The notes beneath the pieces are model-generated. The model did no database searches. It saw nothing but the letters and a program-made list of their open reading frames with translations, and was not told where the DNA came from. Shown here one piece after another: positions 18,717 to 27,849 of a stretch of 64,000 bases of DNA. Location: contig DATAZL010000045.1 in NCBI GenBank assembly GCA_036272055.1, positions 62,001 through 126,000 on the forward strand, given 5' to 3'. Source of the DNA: DASZVB01 sp036272055. GTDB taxonomy: Bacteria; Myxococcota_A; Polyangia; Polyangiales; Polyangiaceae. Numbering within the stretch: position 1 is the first letter of the stretch; every line of letters begins with the position of its first letter. The translations under genes were made by a program, and so were the position numbers.

Positions 18717-21020
18717 ATGAGCGAGCGTTCGTCGGACGTAGTTCGCGTTCTTCTCGTGGACGACGACTACGACGACTATCAGCTCACGCGAGAGATCCTC
18801 CGTGAGCTTCAGTACGGTCTGCGCTGCGAGCTCGAATGGGTGAGGACGTACGAGGACGCGCGTGAGGCACTCTCGAGGCGCGCCCACGACGTCTGCTTGC
18901 TCGACTACTACCTGGGGCCGCACACCGGCATGGAGCTCCTGAAGGATTCGTCGTCGTCCAGCCTGAGTGTTCCCATCATCCTGTTGACTGGTCGGGGTAG
19001 CGCGGGCGTCGAGAAGCAGGCGCTCGCCGCCGGTGCGGCAGACTACCTGGTGAAGGGTGAGATAGACGCCAAGACGCTCGAACGCTCCATCCGGCACTCA
19101 CTCGAACGAACGCGAAGCATCGAGGCGCTGAGGCAACGCGAACGTCAGTTCCGAGCAGTCTTCGAGGCCACGCTCGACGCGATGCTGATCGCGAACGACG
19201 CTTCGCAGTACGTCGACGCAAACCAGTTTGCGCTCTCGCTCCTCGGCGTGAATCGCGAACAGCTCCTGAACATGACCGTGGCCGATCTAGCTCCACCCGA
19301 GGAGCGGGCGGCGATGATGACCGTCTGGCAGCGGATCTTGCGCGAAGGCAGGACCGAGGGCGAGTTTCGAATCCGCCGCGGCGACGGAACGCTTCGCATC
19401 GTCGAATGCCGCGCGACGGCCGACATCACGCCCGGCTGTCATCTGCTCGCCTTGCGAGACATCACCGTCAAGCGCACCGCCCAGGAACAGCGCCTGCGGC
19501 TCGCCTCCATGGTGGAGTCGGCAGCGGACGCCATCATCGGCATCACGCTCGACGCCGTCATCGACTACTGGAACCCCGGCGCCGAGCACCTGTACGGATA
19601 CTCCGCGGCGGAGGTCATCGGTCGCCCGAAGAGCATCCTCATTCCGAAGGATCGCTCGAAAGAGCTCGAAGACACGCTCTCGTTGATCCGTCGAGGAGAA
19701 GCGCGTGTCTACGAGACGGTTCGCCTCAGGAGAGACGGGACCACGTTCGACGCCTCCGTCACGCTGTCACCGGTTCGCCAGGACGGGCATATCGTCGCGG
19801 CATCGATCATCACGCGCGACATCTCGGAACGAAAGCGCATGGAAGCGCACCTCGCGGTCAGTGATCGCATGGCTTCGGTCGGCACACTCGCAGCAGGAAT
19901 CGCCCACGAGATCAACAACCCGCTCGCAGCCGTGATAGCGAACCTGGATCTGGTCGGAGAGGCCGTCATCCGGCTGGAGCCCACGACGACGGATCCCGCC
20001 GAAGGGGGCCCCGCCGTGGGCCAGCTCGCCGACGTCCGCGAATTGCTTGCCGAAGCGCGCGGTGCGGCGGATCGGATCCGCTACGTCGTGAGGGATCTGA
20101 AGCTCTTCTCGAGACCCGACGAGGAGCGGCGGGGTCCCGTGGACGTGCGGCGAGTGATGGAATCGACGTTGCGAATGGCCGGCACGGAGATCCGTCACAG
20201 GGCCAGAGTCGTGCACGACTACGGCGCGGTCTCACCCGTGGAGGGGAACGAGGCACGGCTCGGGCAGGTGTTCTTGAACCTGGTAGTGAACGCCGCCCAG
20301 TCGATAGCCGAAGGCGACATCGAGCGAAACGAGATCCGCGTCACCACGCGGATGGACGACGCGAGCCACGTGGTCATCGAGGTCAGTGATACCGGGGCCG
20401 GCATCGCGCCCGATGTTCTCGATCGCCTGTTCGAGCCGTTCTTCTCGACGAAGCCCGTGGGCATCGGAACGGGCCTCGGTCTTTCCATCTGCCGTCGCAT
20501 CGTCCATGAGCACGGTGGCAAGATCGACGTGCAGAGCGCGGTGGGCAAAGGAACGACGTTACGCGTCGTGCTGCCTGCAGCACGGGGCACGACGGCGCCG
20601 AGCACACCTCCCGCGTTGCCGCTCGGCGCGCCGGCCAGGTCCGGACGTATTCTCGTCATCGACGACGAGGTGGTGATCTGCAAGGTCGTCCAGCGGGCGC
20701 TCGCACACGATCACCACGTGACCACGACCACCAGCGCGGTGGAGGCGCTCGCGTGGCTGCAGGCAGGAGCCGACTACGACGTGATCCTGTGTGACATCAT
20801 GATGCCGCAGATGACCGGCATCGCATTTCACGAGCAGCTCATGAACGTGCGCCCGAAGGACGCGGAGCGAATCATCTTTCTCACTGGCGGCGCGTTCACG
20901 GCAACGGCCAGGGACTTTCTCGATCACATTCCGAACGAGCGGATCGACAAGCCCTTCGACGCGACCCATCTCCGCAACGTCGTCAACAAGCGCATGACGA
21001 AACTGGACCAGGACGACTAG
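18717..21020 (+). CDS. Hybrid histidine kinase (REC-PAS-PAS-HisKA-HATPase-REC)
   Basis: A 767-residue soluble phosphorelay protein. Start ATG 18717 (MSERSSDVVR) is preferred over the in-frame ATG 18684, which has 11 extra residues. The N-terminal receiver (about 8-125) has acidic DDD (15-17) and phospho-acceptor Asp63 (LLDYYLG). Two PAS domains follow (about 143-255 and 262-372, the second ending in the PAC-like TRDISERKRM). The H-box is AAGIAHEINNP (His397). N-box VFLNLVVNAAQS, G1 DTGAGI and G2 GTGLGLSICRRI mark the ATPase. The C-terminal receiver has IDDE and acceptor Asp693 (CDIMMPQ). There are no membrane segments. Phosphate would flow from His397 to the receivers. The position downstream of kinase C suggests linked signalling, but this is inference. 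Confidence 0.9.
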   Translation: MSERSSDVVRVLLVDDDYDDYQLTREILRELQYGLRCELEWVRTYEDAREALSRRAHDVCLLDYYLGPHTGMELLKDSSSSSLSVPIILLTGRGSAGVEKQALAAGAADYLVKGEIDAKTLERSIRHSLERTRSIEALRQRERQFRAVFEATLDAMLIANDASQYVDANQFALSLLGVNREQLLNMTVADLAPPEERAAMMTVWQRILREGRTEGEFRIRRGDGTLRIVECRATADITPGCHLLALRDITVKRTAQEQRLRLASMVESAADAIIGITLDAVIDYWNPGAEHLYGYSAAEVIGRPKSILIPKDRSKELEDTLSLIRRGEARVYETVRLRRDGTTFDASVTLSPVRQDGHIVAASIITRDISERKRMEAHLAVSDRMASVGTLAAGIAHEINNPLAAVIANLDLVGEAVIRLEPTTTDPAEGGPAVGQLADVRELLAEARGAADRIRYVVRDLKLFSRPDEERRGPVDVRRVMESTLRMAGTEIRHRARVVHDYGAVSPVEGNEARLGQVFLNLVVNAAQSIAEGDIERNEIRVTTRMDDASHVVIEVSDTGAGIAPDVLDRLFEPFFSTKPVGIGTGLGLSICRRIVHEHGGKIDVQSAVGKGTTLRVVLPAARGTTAPSTPPALPLGAPARSGRILVIDDEVVICKVVQRALAHDHHVTTTTSAVEALAWLQAGADYDVILCDIMMPQMTGIAFHEQLMNVRPKDAERIIFLTGGAFTATARDFLDHIPNERIDKPFDATHLRNVVNKRMTKLDQDD

Positions 21021-21065
21021 CCGGCTCGCGCCGATACAGCGCAGCCTCCGCCGTTTCTCAACGAT

Positions 21066-21794
21066 GTGCCGGTACCTTACGCGCCGTTGTCCGGCCTTCA
21101 CTCCGTCGCGCTTCTGAGCATCTGCCTCATCACGGTCGGCTGCGGCACGGACGTGACCGTCAATCGAACCCCGGCGTACGTGCCAGGCGCTGTTACCCTG
21201 TCGGTCTTCGGCGTCTTCAAGAACGGCAGGATGGATCCGGCGGCGTGGGACGAGTGGGCGCCGACCATCGCCGCCGCGGTCGGCAGCGCAACGTGCCCCG
21301 CCGCATTCGACGACCACATGGAGAAGTCCGTGCCGGCTCTGTTCTCGGAGCTCGACGAGAGCACGCAGCAGGACGGCATCACCGACGAGCTCCTCGACCG
21401 TGCGGCGGCGAGCGCCCGTGGCGACGCGCTGCTCGTCATCGAGACGTTCGGCGGCGCGACGCTCTCGAGGAAACGGGGGAGCGCCGACGCCACACCGGCG
21501 CCACCCCCCGCGCCGACGTCGCCACCGGCCGGGCGTCACAGGGGACGCGGCGGCATGCGCGGCGCACCCGCACAGAGCGCATCCCCTGAACCACCGCGCG
21601 ACGCCCTCGACGTCTCGGTCGGCGTCTACTCGATCCGCGAGCACGAAGTGACGGCGAGCGTGCGACTGCACACCGACGGCACCGCGTCGCCCGACACCCT
21701 GCGGGAGCTCTCCGCGAAGCTCCGCGAGACACTCCACGGCGCGCGCTGCGCGGGCTGGGCGTGGCAAGAAGACGGCCCCCGCGTCGCGAAATGA
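21066..21794 (+). CDS. Lipoprotein of unknown function
   Basis: 242 residues with GTG start at 21066, 45 bases after the histidine kinase, so possibly co-transcribed. The N-terminus (SVALLSICLITVGC) carries a lipobox TVGC. The mature domain (about residues 40-135) is followed by a Pro/Ala/Arg-rich linker (about 140-180) and a short beta/alpha C-terminal domain. Two further cysteines are far apart. No family is recognised. ATG at 21064 is in a different frame and not used. Confidence 0.6.
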   Translation: MPVPYAPLSGLHSVALLSICLITVGCGTDVTVNRTPAYVPGAVTLSVFGVFKNGRMDPAAWDEWAPTIAAAVGSATCPAAFDDHMEKSVPALFSELDESTQQDGITDELLDRAAASARGDALLVIETFGGATLSRKRGSADATPAPPPAPTSPPAGRHRGRGGMRGAPAQSASPEPPRDALDVSVGVYSIREHEVTASVRLHTDGTASPDTLRELSAKLRETLHGARCAGWAWQEDGPRVAK

Positions 21795-21952
21795 CTCCCG
21801 CGGCTAACCGGTGAGCTGGCGCGGATAACGACCTGGAGCCAGACCGCTTACCTCGCCAGACATTGGCGCGGCGTCACACACAACTCTTCGCAGCTCGGTT
21901 GCGCCGTGTTCGCCTCACGACACGCGCGCTTCATGCTAAGTTCTGGCCTCGC

Positions 21953-23674
21953 GTGAAGATCAATTCGCCGCGCGCACGACGCGACGTCTCGAGTCGTGTC
22001 GCCATCGCGATCGCCGCTTGCTGGTTCCCCTTCCTTGCCTGCTCGGGCACCAGCCCGAGCCACGCAAAGCCGCATCAGGGCGCCGAGTCCGACGCGGCCG
22101 CCGACGATGGCGGGACCGCTGACGGCGCGCCTGCCCCACGTATGGATGGCGGAGCCGAAAGCGGCTCGGCGAGCACGCCGGATACAGGCACGAGCCGCCC
22201 AGATCAGCTCGTCATTTTCGATCTCACCGGGGTCGTCGACTCCGTCTCGCCGATCACCGACACGCTCCCGTTCCCCGTCGCGGTCGGTGATCCGCTGCGT
22301 GGTGTCTACGCCTTCAATCCGAGCACGGCGACCGTCGCTACTTCGGACGGCGTCGGGAGCTACGGGTTCGACAACGTCTCTGGACAATTCGAGCTCCACC
22401 TCGACGTCGGCGACCTCGGCGTCGTGAGCACGAAGCTCGATCCGTCGTTGATGCAATCGACCATCTCCGTCGGGGACGACGTCCAATCACCGGACGGTGG
22501 CCTCACCGATTCGTATGACATCGAGGTGAAGCAGGCGACGGCGAGTGGGTTCTTCGGACAGGCCATCGACTTCAGTCTGCGGCTCGCGGCGACGAAGGAC
22601 CTCGGCACCGTCCGGAGCATGTCGCTGCCGCTCGAGCCGCCCGACGTTTCGCGATTCGACGACGCATCCTTCACGATGCATCTGGCCGGAGCGGAGGTGC
22701 GCGGACACGCCACCGCGGTGACCCGCTCGACCTCGACCGTGAGCGAAGGCGTCTGCGGGGACGGTATCCTGAACTACGGCGAGGAGTGCGACGACTTCAA
22801 CGACCGCGACGGCGACGGCTGCGACTCCTGTCGCTTCAGTTGCATCGCAGGAGATCCGGACCGCGCATGCGACACCGGGGACGCCTGCAACGCACCTGCG
22901 ACGTGCCTCGCCTCGGCTCACACCTGCGTTCCGGGCCCCGAGAGGCCGAACTTCACGGTCTGCTCCAAGGGTCGCGCCTGCTGGGAAGGCGTCTGCCAGA
23001 ACGTCGACGCCGAGCCGTCTCGGTTCGCGACGTTCACCTTCAAGGCGTACGTCGATCAGATCGAGGCGACGTCGATCACCGTACCGCCGCCCGATATCTT
23101 GTATGCGGACACCATCAACGGCGCATTCACGGTCGATGTGACTGCCCCGGCGGCGACCGAGAGCAAGACGAAGCGCGAGTTCGACTACGCCATCGAATCG
23201 GGTGGATTCGCGTTCTATGCGACGGTCGGCCCACTGCACCTGGTGGCGTCGAAGGGCGATGCGAACGCGACCGGAGGCAGCATGACGATACGGTCCGGCG
23301 AGTACGACGTGGCCGTCGGGCAGCTCGTCGCGGTCGGCAGCCCGGTCGCGCCGGCGACGATCGCGATCACAGTGGCGAGTCCCGACGCGACGCTCTCCCT
23401 CTCCTCACCGCTCACGCTTGCGTCCACTCCGTTTGCCGGAGGCAAGGTCGTCCTCACTTACGGCGGCCTCGTGCTCCACGCAAACCTCTCGTCCATCCGG
23501 CGAGCCGCCGGCGGCACAGCACCGTCACCGGTCCCCGACGGCGGAAACGGCAACGACGCTGGCCCCCCGCCGTCCCTCGACAGCGGCATCATCATCGGCC
23601 CAGGGCCCTCGAAAGACGCCGGCACTGGCCTTCCGATGCCGGCAAGCGACGCCGGTATCGCGACGACGCCGTGA
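21953..23674 (+). CDS. Lipoprotein with DUF4215-type Cys-rich repeat
   Basis: 573 residues from GTG 21953, chosen because it places a signal peptide (VAIAIAACWFPFLAC, lipobox FLAC) at the N-terminus; upstream in-frame ATG would add 30 unlikely residues. After an Asp/Gly/Ala-rich linker comes a beta-rich domain (about 85-250), then the myxobacterial Cys-rich repeat CGDGILNYGEECDD followed by DGDGCDSCRFSC (about 270-310), then a second beta-rich domain similar in outline to the first (each opens with a FDLTGVVD- or FTFKAYVD-like strand). The C-terminus is a Pro/Asp/Gly tail. Such proteins are surface-exposed or periplasmic; the ligand is unknown. Confidence 0.8.
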   Translation: MKINSPRARRDVSSRVAIAIAACWFPFLACSGTSPSHAKPHQGAESDAAADDGGTADGAPAPRMDGGAESGSASTPDTGTSRPDQLVIFDLTGVVDSVSPITDTLPFPVAVGDPLRGVYAFNPSTATVATSDGVGSYGFDNVSGQFELHLDVGDLGVVSTKLDPSLMQSTISVGDDVQSPDGGLTDSYDIEVKQATASGFFGQAIDFSLRLAATKDLGTVRSMSLPLEPPDVSRFDDASFTMHLAGAEVRGHATAVTRSTSTVSEGVCGDGILNYGEECDDFNDRDGDGCDSCRFSCIAGDPDRACDTGDACNAPATCLASAHTCVPGPERPNFTVCSKGRACWEGVCQNVDAEPSRFATFTFKAYVDQIEATSITVPPPDILYADTINGAFTVDVTAPAATESKTKREFDYAIESGGFAFYATVGPLHLVASKGDANATGGSMTIRSGEYDVAVGQLVAVGSPVAPATIAITVASPDATLSLSSPLTLASTPFAGGKVVLTYGGLVLHANLSSIRRAAGGTAPSPVPDGGNGNDAGPPPSLDSGIIIGPGPSKDAGTGLPMPASDAGIATTP

Positions 23675-23749
23675 CGGCGGTCGGGCAGCGCAGGCCTGGT
23701 CCCCGTCCAATCGGTGGCAGACGGGCACGCGGGTAGATCGAAAAAAGCT

Positions 23750-24496
23750 CTATTGAGCCGTCGCGGCCTTCGCGGTCTTCACCATGAGTATCGCTGTCTC
23801 GCGTGAATCGGCATCCGTGGTCTCACGCGTCGCAATCGTGCCGGGTACTACCCGTCCGTCGTCTCTCAGTCGAGACGTCAGGGTGCAGCGTATGCTCACG
23901 CGTGCAAAGCCGTCTCGTTCTCCGGTCGTTGTGACGTCCGTGTATGAGGCGGTTGCGGGGGCGCGCCCGATGAGCTCTGCCGTGGCGGCCATGAACCCGA
24001 GAATGCTGTTCACGTAGGTCGCAGCCAGGGCCGCCGGAACGTCGGAGAGCAGCAGGGACGTGGAGTCGTTGCCGGCCCCGATGACTCGCACGTCACCGAA
24101 GTCGAAGAACCACGGCAGGATCCATGAAATGTGCTGCGCCGCAGCGCCGATCCCGGCGAAGCCGAGCAGGATGCGGAACATCCGGGGGACGAGCTGCCGT
24201 GCAGTCGTCTCGCCGCCGAACCGTGCCATGATTTCGGGCTCTACACCCGCCATTCGGGCGAGCACGAGCGTCGCAGCGTTCATGGGGAGCGCGTCGTACC
24301 ATTCCGTCCAGCGGAAGGACTGCGCGAAGAAATCAGCGACGCCTTCTTCTGCCAGGCCTTTGCGAAAAGCGGTCACGCCACCAGGTACCGCGCGGGCGTC
24401 CTCGAGCATCCGGCAGTAAACGACGCCGCGAACATTGAAAGGGCTCGTGCGCGACTCGAGTTGCGACTGATCACGAAGCTCGAACAACGGATGCAT
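23750..24496 (-). CDS. Uncharacterised protein, possibly DUF2378-like
   Basis: A 248-residue cytoplasmic protein without signal peptide. Its outline (an N-terminal beta/alpha part with VRGVVYCRMLEDAR, a central FFAQSFRWTEWYDALPM, then an Arg-containing helical core and a beta-rich C-terminal half with DVRVIGAGNDST) resembles the myxobacteria-restricted DUF2378/TIGR02265 proteins. That family assignment is tentative. It converges with the lipoprotein gene ending at 23674. The start ATG 24496 has no strong ribosome binding site. Confidence 0.55.
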   Translation of the reverse strand: MHPLFELRDQSQLESRTSPFNVRGVVYCRMLEDARAVPGGVTAFRKGLAEEGVADFFAQSFRWTEWYDALPMNAATLVLARMAGVEPEIMARFGGETTARQLVPRMFRILLGFAGIGAAAQHISWILPWFFDFGDVRVIGAGNDSTSLLLSDVPAALAATYVNSILGFMAATAELIGRAPATASYTDVTTTGERDGFARVSIRCTLTSRLRDDGRVVPGTIATRETTDADSRETAILMVKTAKAATAQ

Positions 24497-24653
24497 GAGT
24501 CCCCCCTGGCACTGGCGAGGGCGACGATAGCAGAAGTCCGTCGACGACCTTCACATGTGTAGCGCTCACTGATTACGTCCCAGCGCGCAGTTGTCCCCCG
24601 GATGCCAATTCATTTACTCGTCGACCGCCCCCCCTCCCCGGGATTCGATACAC

Positions 24654-24740
24654 GTGCGAAAGCACCTCTCCGCCATCGGCAACGGTCCCGGCCTCGTGAT
24701 CGAGAACCCATCCTCGACCTCCTGCACACCAACCGTCGTC
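24654..24740 (+). pseudogene. Decayed copy of a MazE/AbrB-type antitoxin gene
   Basis: Bases 24654-24731 match the start of the antitoxin gene at 44463-44541 almost base for base (about nine in ten positions): both encode RKHLSAIGN and GLVIE. The copy has a one-base deletion after the GAGAA of GLVIE, which shifts the frame, and the similarity stops after about 78 bases. No partner Doc gene is visible downstream. It is therefore a truncated relic of the same toxin-antitoxin family. The surrounding 24497-24946 holds no other recognisable gene. Confidence 0.75.
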
Positions 24741-24946
24741 GCCTTCGCCGGTGCCCTGGGCTCCGCTGGAGGAGGTGTACGAACCCCAGCACGACGCAGC
24801 CCAGCGTGCGGCGTGGCCTCTCGGATTCGGAGAGCTGCGCCAGCGGGGGCCACCGGGTCCAAGGCACGGCATGGCACAGCGCGGCCGGCGAAGTGCCCGG
24901 TTTCCTCCACCCGAAGACTGGCCCGGACCTTGCTGCAACGTCCGAT

Positions 24947-25804
24947 ATGCGCCACCACGCATCCATCTCTGCGGCGACTTGGGTCATCGTATTCTCCGGC
25001 GCTGCCGCACTGGTGGGTGCCTGCTCGTCTGACGCGAGAAGCCCGGCCGCAGAAGGCCCGGACACCGTTAGCGTCTCCGCAACCGGCGGCGCGAGCGCGA
25101 GCGGCCCCGGGGTGGCGAATGCCGGTGCAGGCGGAGCTGTCGCAGGCGCTTCGGGAGCACCGCCGATTTATTTCAGCCCGACCTGGACCTGGCTGCCGAG
25201 TGCAAGCTGCGTCGAAGTGAAGTCGACCAAGGCCGTTGCCGGATTCAAGGGAGTCATTGCACAGAGCAACTCCATGGCACTCGACGATAGGCACCTGTAT
25301 CTGTCAGTCAACGATCTGGGACAGAGATATGCAGCGAGCTCGATTCTTTCGATCGAGCTTCCAGGCGCGAACCTCTACTGGACAGATGCTGGCAGCGTCT
25401 TCGTGAACGTCCAGCGCTCCGACGGGGCTATCCTCGCACCGCCGACTTCCGCCGTCGGCTCCGCCGCTTTGGTGTCCAACGAGGGCGCTCCGAACGACCT
25501 GTCGATCGCAAATGATGTGATGTACTGGCTCAGCGGCACTACCGGCGATGGCTGGTCGAACAGCGTTCGTTCGGTGGCAGTCACCGGGGGCAACGCGCGA
25601 ACTGTGGTGGCGCCACCCAATCTACAAGGGAGCCTGCCTGCCGTTCAACGGCCCGCTCTGACCGGACTGGTTGCTTCGGCACAGAACCTGTATTTCGAGC
25701 AATGGTCGGATCCATTGACTGCCGATGGAAATCGAATCCTCGACCCGACTATCGAGCTGCCATTCGATCAACCCATGTACATCTACGCAACATCGATTCC
25801 GTAG
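24947..25804 (+). CDS. Lipoprotein with propeller-like repeats
   Basis: 285 residues from ATG 24947 (MRHHASISAATWVIVFSGAA, lipobox VGAC). The earlier part of the open frame overlaps the antitoxin relic and is not protein-like. A Gly/Ala/Ser-rich linker leads to repeats of the type ALDDRHLYLS, LSIANDVMYWLSG and LVASAQNLYFEQ, with VRSVAVTGGNARTVV between them. This is the pattern of DUF5050/TolB-like beta-propeller lipoproteins of myxobacteria. Only about three blades are present, fewer than a closed propeller needs, so the gene may be truncated at its 3' end. Confidence 0.6.
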   Translation: MRHHASISAATWVIVFSGAAALVGACSSDARSPAAEGPDTVSVSATGGASASGPGVANAGAGGAVAGASGAPPIYFSPTWTWLPSASCVEVKSTKAVAGFKGVIAQSNSMALDDRHLYLSVNDLGQRYAASSILSIELPGANLYWTDAGSVFVNVQRSDGAILAPPTSAVGSAALVSNEGAPNDLSIANDVMYWLSGTTGDGWSNSVRSVAVTGGNARTVVAPPNLQGSLPAVQRPALTGLVASAQNLYFEQWSDPLTADGNRILDPTIELPFDQPMYIYATSIP

Positions 25805-25831
25805 AGCACGGCCATCACAAACCGTAGTGCA

Positions 25832-26681
25832 ATGGCGCGGTTCCGTTTTCTCGGTCCACCAGCGGCGGTGGTTGCCATTGGGGTCTCGCTGAGCGCTTGC
25901 TCGAGCGTCGCGAAAGACGGGATCGGAAGCTCCGGGACGCCAGCGGGCATCGGCCCTGGCAACGTCGGTCAGGGCACGGGCGCCGTGCCGGGTGCGGGCG
26001 GAAGCAGAACGAGCTTCGGCGGCTCGGCCACGAACGCCGGCGGCGACGCAATCATCGCCGCGAACGGTGGCGCAGGCGACGGCAGCACGTCGTGCGACGA
26101 TCTGCGCACGCGAATGGTCACCGCTTACAACGCGGGCTTTGCCACCGCGGACCTCGCGTGTGGGAGCGACGACGATTGTACCGCGGCGCCCGAACCCCAG
26201 TGCCTCTCCAACTGCAGCCCCGGCACAGTGTCGAAGACCGCACGTGCCGAGCTGCGTCGGTGGCCAGTGCCAGATGCTCGATCCGCAGGAGTGGTCCCTG
26301 CTGGAGTTCGACGAATCCACCACTCCGGGCTGTTCTCCTGGCGCCTGCACCAGATGGCGAGTGACGCCCGACGGAAGAGTGGAGAGACAGCCAGCCATGG
26401 ACGGAGGCGTGACCATGCTCACGCCCGCGGAGCTCAGCCGCGTCAACGAAATCACGGAGAGCCCCGCCTTCCGGCGCGAGATGGAAACCGGCGATTTCAA
26501 CTGCAACCCTGGGCCGGGCCGTGGACCTTCAATCTATCTAGCCCGCGAGAGCGTCCCTTCCTCGTCTGGCCCATTCCCCAATGTCACGGGGTGCATCTTC
26601 GCGGGTCCGTCTGGCAACGACGCGCTCGTGCTCTGGAACATCCTGCAAGGGCGCCCCGACGAGAGCGACGCGGGTCCGTAG
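25832..26681 (+). pseudogene. Lipoprotein gene with one frameshift
   Basis: ATG 25832 opens a signal peptide (lipobox LSAC) followed by a Gly-rich linker and a Cys-containing domain (CGSDDDCTAAPEPQC, LSNC). Near 26245 the sensible reading moves to another frame: VPSCVGGQCQMLDPQEWSLL follows and continues through TPGCSPGACTRWRVTPDGRV to a stop at 26679-26681. In the original frame the sequence becomes Arg-rich and meaningless. With the shift repaired the product is about 283 residues with paired cysteines. Either one base is missing or extra in the assembly or the gene is inactive. The lipoprotein family is not identified. Confidence 0.6.
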
Positions 26682-26746
26682 CCTGGCGCGGGCCCACGTG
26701 ACGCCGTAGCTCGGAACGACGGCACACGCGCCGGGGTCGCACGTTT

Positions 26747-27619
26747 TCAGTGCTGGATCGTGCCGGGGGGGCCGGACGTGAAACGACCGTCGGGTTCCAT
26801 GCTACCGGACCAGAAGAAACCGCCGGCGTCTTCGACGAAGTTCGAATCCGTGAGCCACACCACGGTGTTCGCGGTGTGCGAGCCGAACAGGGTACCGCCG
26901 AGATCCCACCAGAGACCTCCGACGAAGCCGTTGTCGATGACCACGCGCGACTCGAGGCTCCCGTTCGTGACCACGGTGATCTCGTCGGCCTTCGTTTGGG
27001 GGTCGACCCACGCGGTGCCACCACGCACGCCATTCGCCGATGCCTTGCTCCAGTTCTGATAAAAGTTACACCACTGGTACCACGCGCCACCCCAGTTGCA
27101 GTAATTCTGGGTGTACCAAGCAGCCTCGCTGCTGTCGGCTTGCGCAACCTGTCCTACCTCGGGCGTCGCGCCCGACGCCTGCTCACTGCCCTCGTCCATG
27201 CCGCCCGTGGTCTCCGCCTCCGTCTTTGCGGCTACCGCAGTTTTTTCATCCGTCGTCGTTCCGCTCGTCGCCACGTTGGCCACAACGCGCAGGATCTTTT
27301 CGGGGACGAGCTCGTTGGGGCGCAGCGTCGTGTAGAGTCGATCGAGCGTCATCTTGAGCGGCGCCATCGGCATGATCGACCGCTGATCGACGGCGCGCAC
27401 TTCGCTGACCGAGATGGTGTCGTTCTCCGACCTGGAGAACGTGATCACATGCCCAGGCTCGACGTCGATGCGCGCGAGCTCCTCGAGCTCGCCGACGGGT
27501 TTGTCCTTCGCCATTGAATCGGGAACAGCGCTCCCGGAGCCGCAGCCGGTGAGCGCGATGCATCCGAGCGCCGAAACCAGGGTGTAGATGTACGGTCGAG
27601 AAATGAAGCTGATTTGCAT
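26747..27619 (-). CDS. Lipoprotein of unknown function
   Basis: 290 residues. Start ATG 27619 is fixed by the GAGGAG ribosome binding site 5 bases upstream and by the signal peptide (YIYTLVSALGCIALTGC, lipobox LTGC). The mature protein has a charged N-terminal third, a Thr/Ala/Glu-rich low-complexity linker (about 125-165), and a Trp/Tyr-rich C-terminal domain (NYCNWGGAWYQWCNFYQNW) ending in beta-rich GGLWWDLGGTLFG and GGFFWSGSMEPDGRF. The aromatic clusters suggest carbohydrate or surface binding, but this is inference. The gene stands alone. Confidence 0.7.
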   Translation of the reverse strand: MQISFISRPYIYTLVSALGCIALTGCGSGSAVPDSMAKDKPVGELEELARIDVEPGHVITFSRSENDTISVSEVRAVDQRSIMPMAPLKMTLDRLYTTLRPNELVPEKILRVVANVATSGTTTDEKTAVAAKTEAETTGGMDEGSEQASGATPEVGQVAQADSSEAAWYTQNYCNWGGAWYQWCNFYQNWSKASANGVRGGTAWVDPQTKADEITVVTNGSLESRVVIDNGFVGGLWWDLGGTLFGSHTANTVVWLTDSNFVEDAGGFFWSGSMEPDGRFTSGPPGTIQH

Positions 27620-27757
27620 GATGTCTCCTCGACGTGTCGGGCGACACGTCGTCGCGTGAAGTCGAGGGCACAGCAAACAGCATGCCGCCCAGCATCATCG
27701 AGAACCGCCCCGACTTGTGGCGAGCAGCGGTTCGCCTGCGTCTTCGATGATGCGAAG

Positions 27758-27781
27758 CGACGTGCATCGTCTTGCACGTCG
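27758..27781. repeat. Inverted repeat upstream of minus-strand lipoprotein gene
   Basis: Perfect 9-base arms (CGACGTGCA and TGCACGTCG, 27758-27766 and 27773-27781) around a 6-base loop. It lies in the 230-base gap upstream of the lipoprotein start at 27619 and has no T-tract. An operator is more likely than a terminator, but this is not established. Confidence 0.35.
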
Positions 27782-27849
27782 TCTCGTCCGGTGAGCGAAA
27801 CGTTGCACACGATCGGAACCTCGAGTGGCGACGAACACCCAGCCGAAGG

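Noticed and set aside
27758..27781. Hairpin considered as a terminator
   Set aside because: No T-tract on either strand and located upstream, not downstream, of the adjacent gene.
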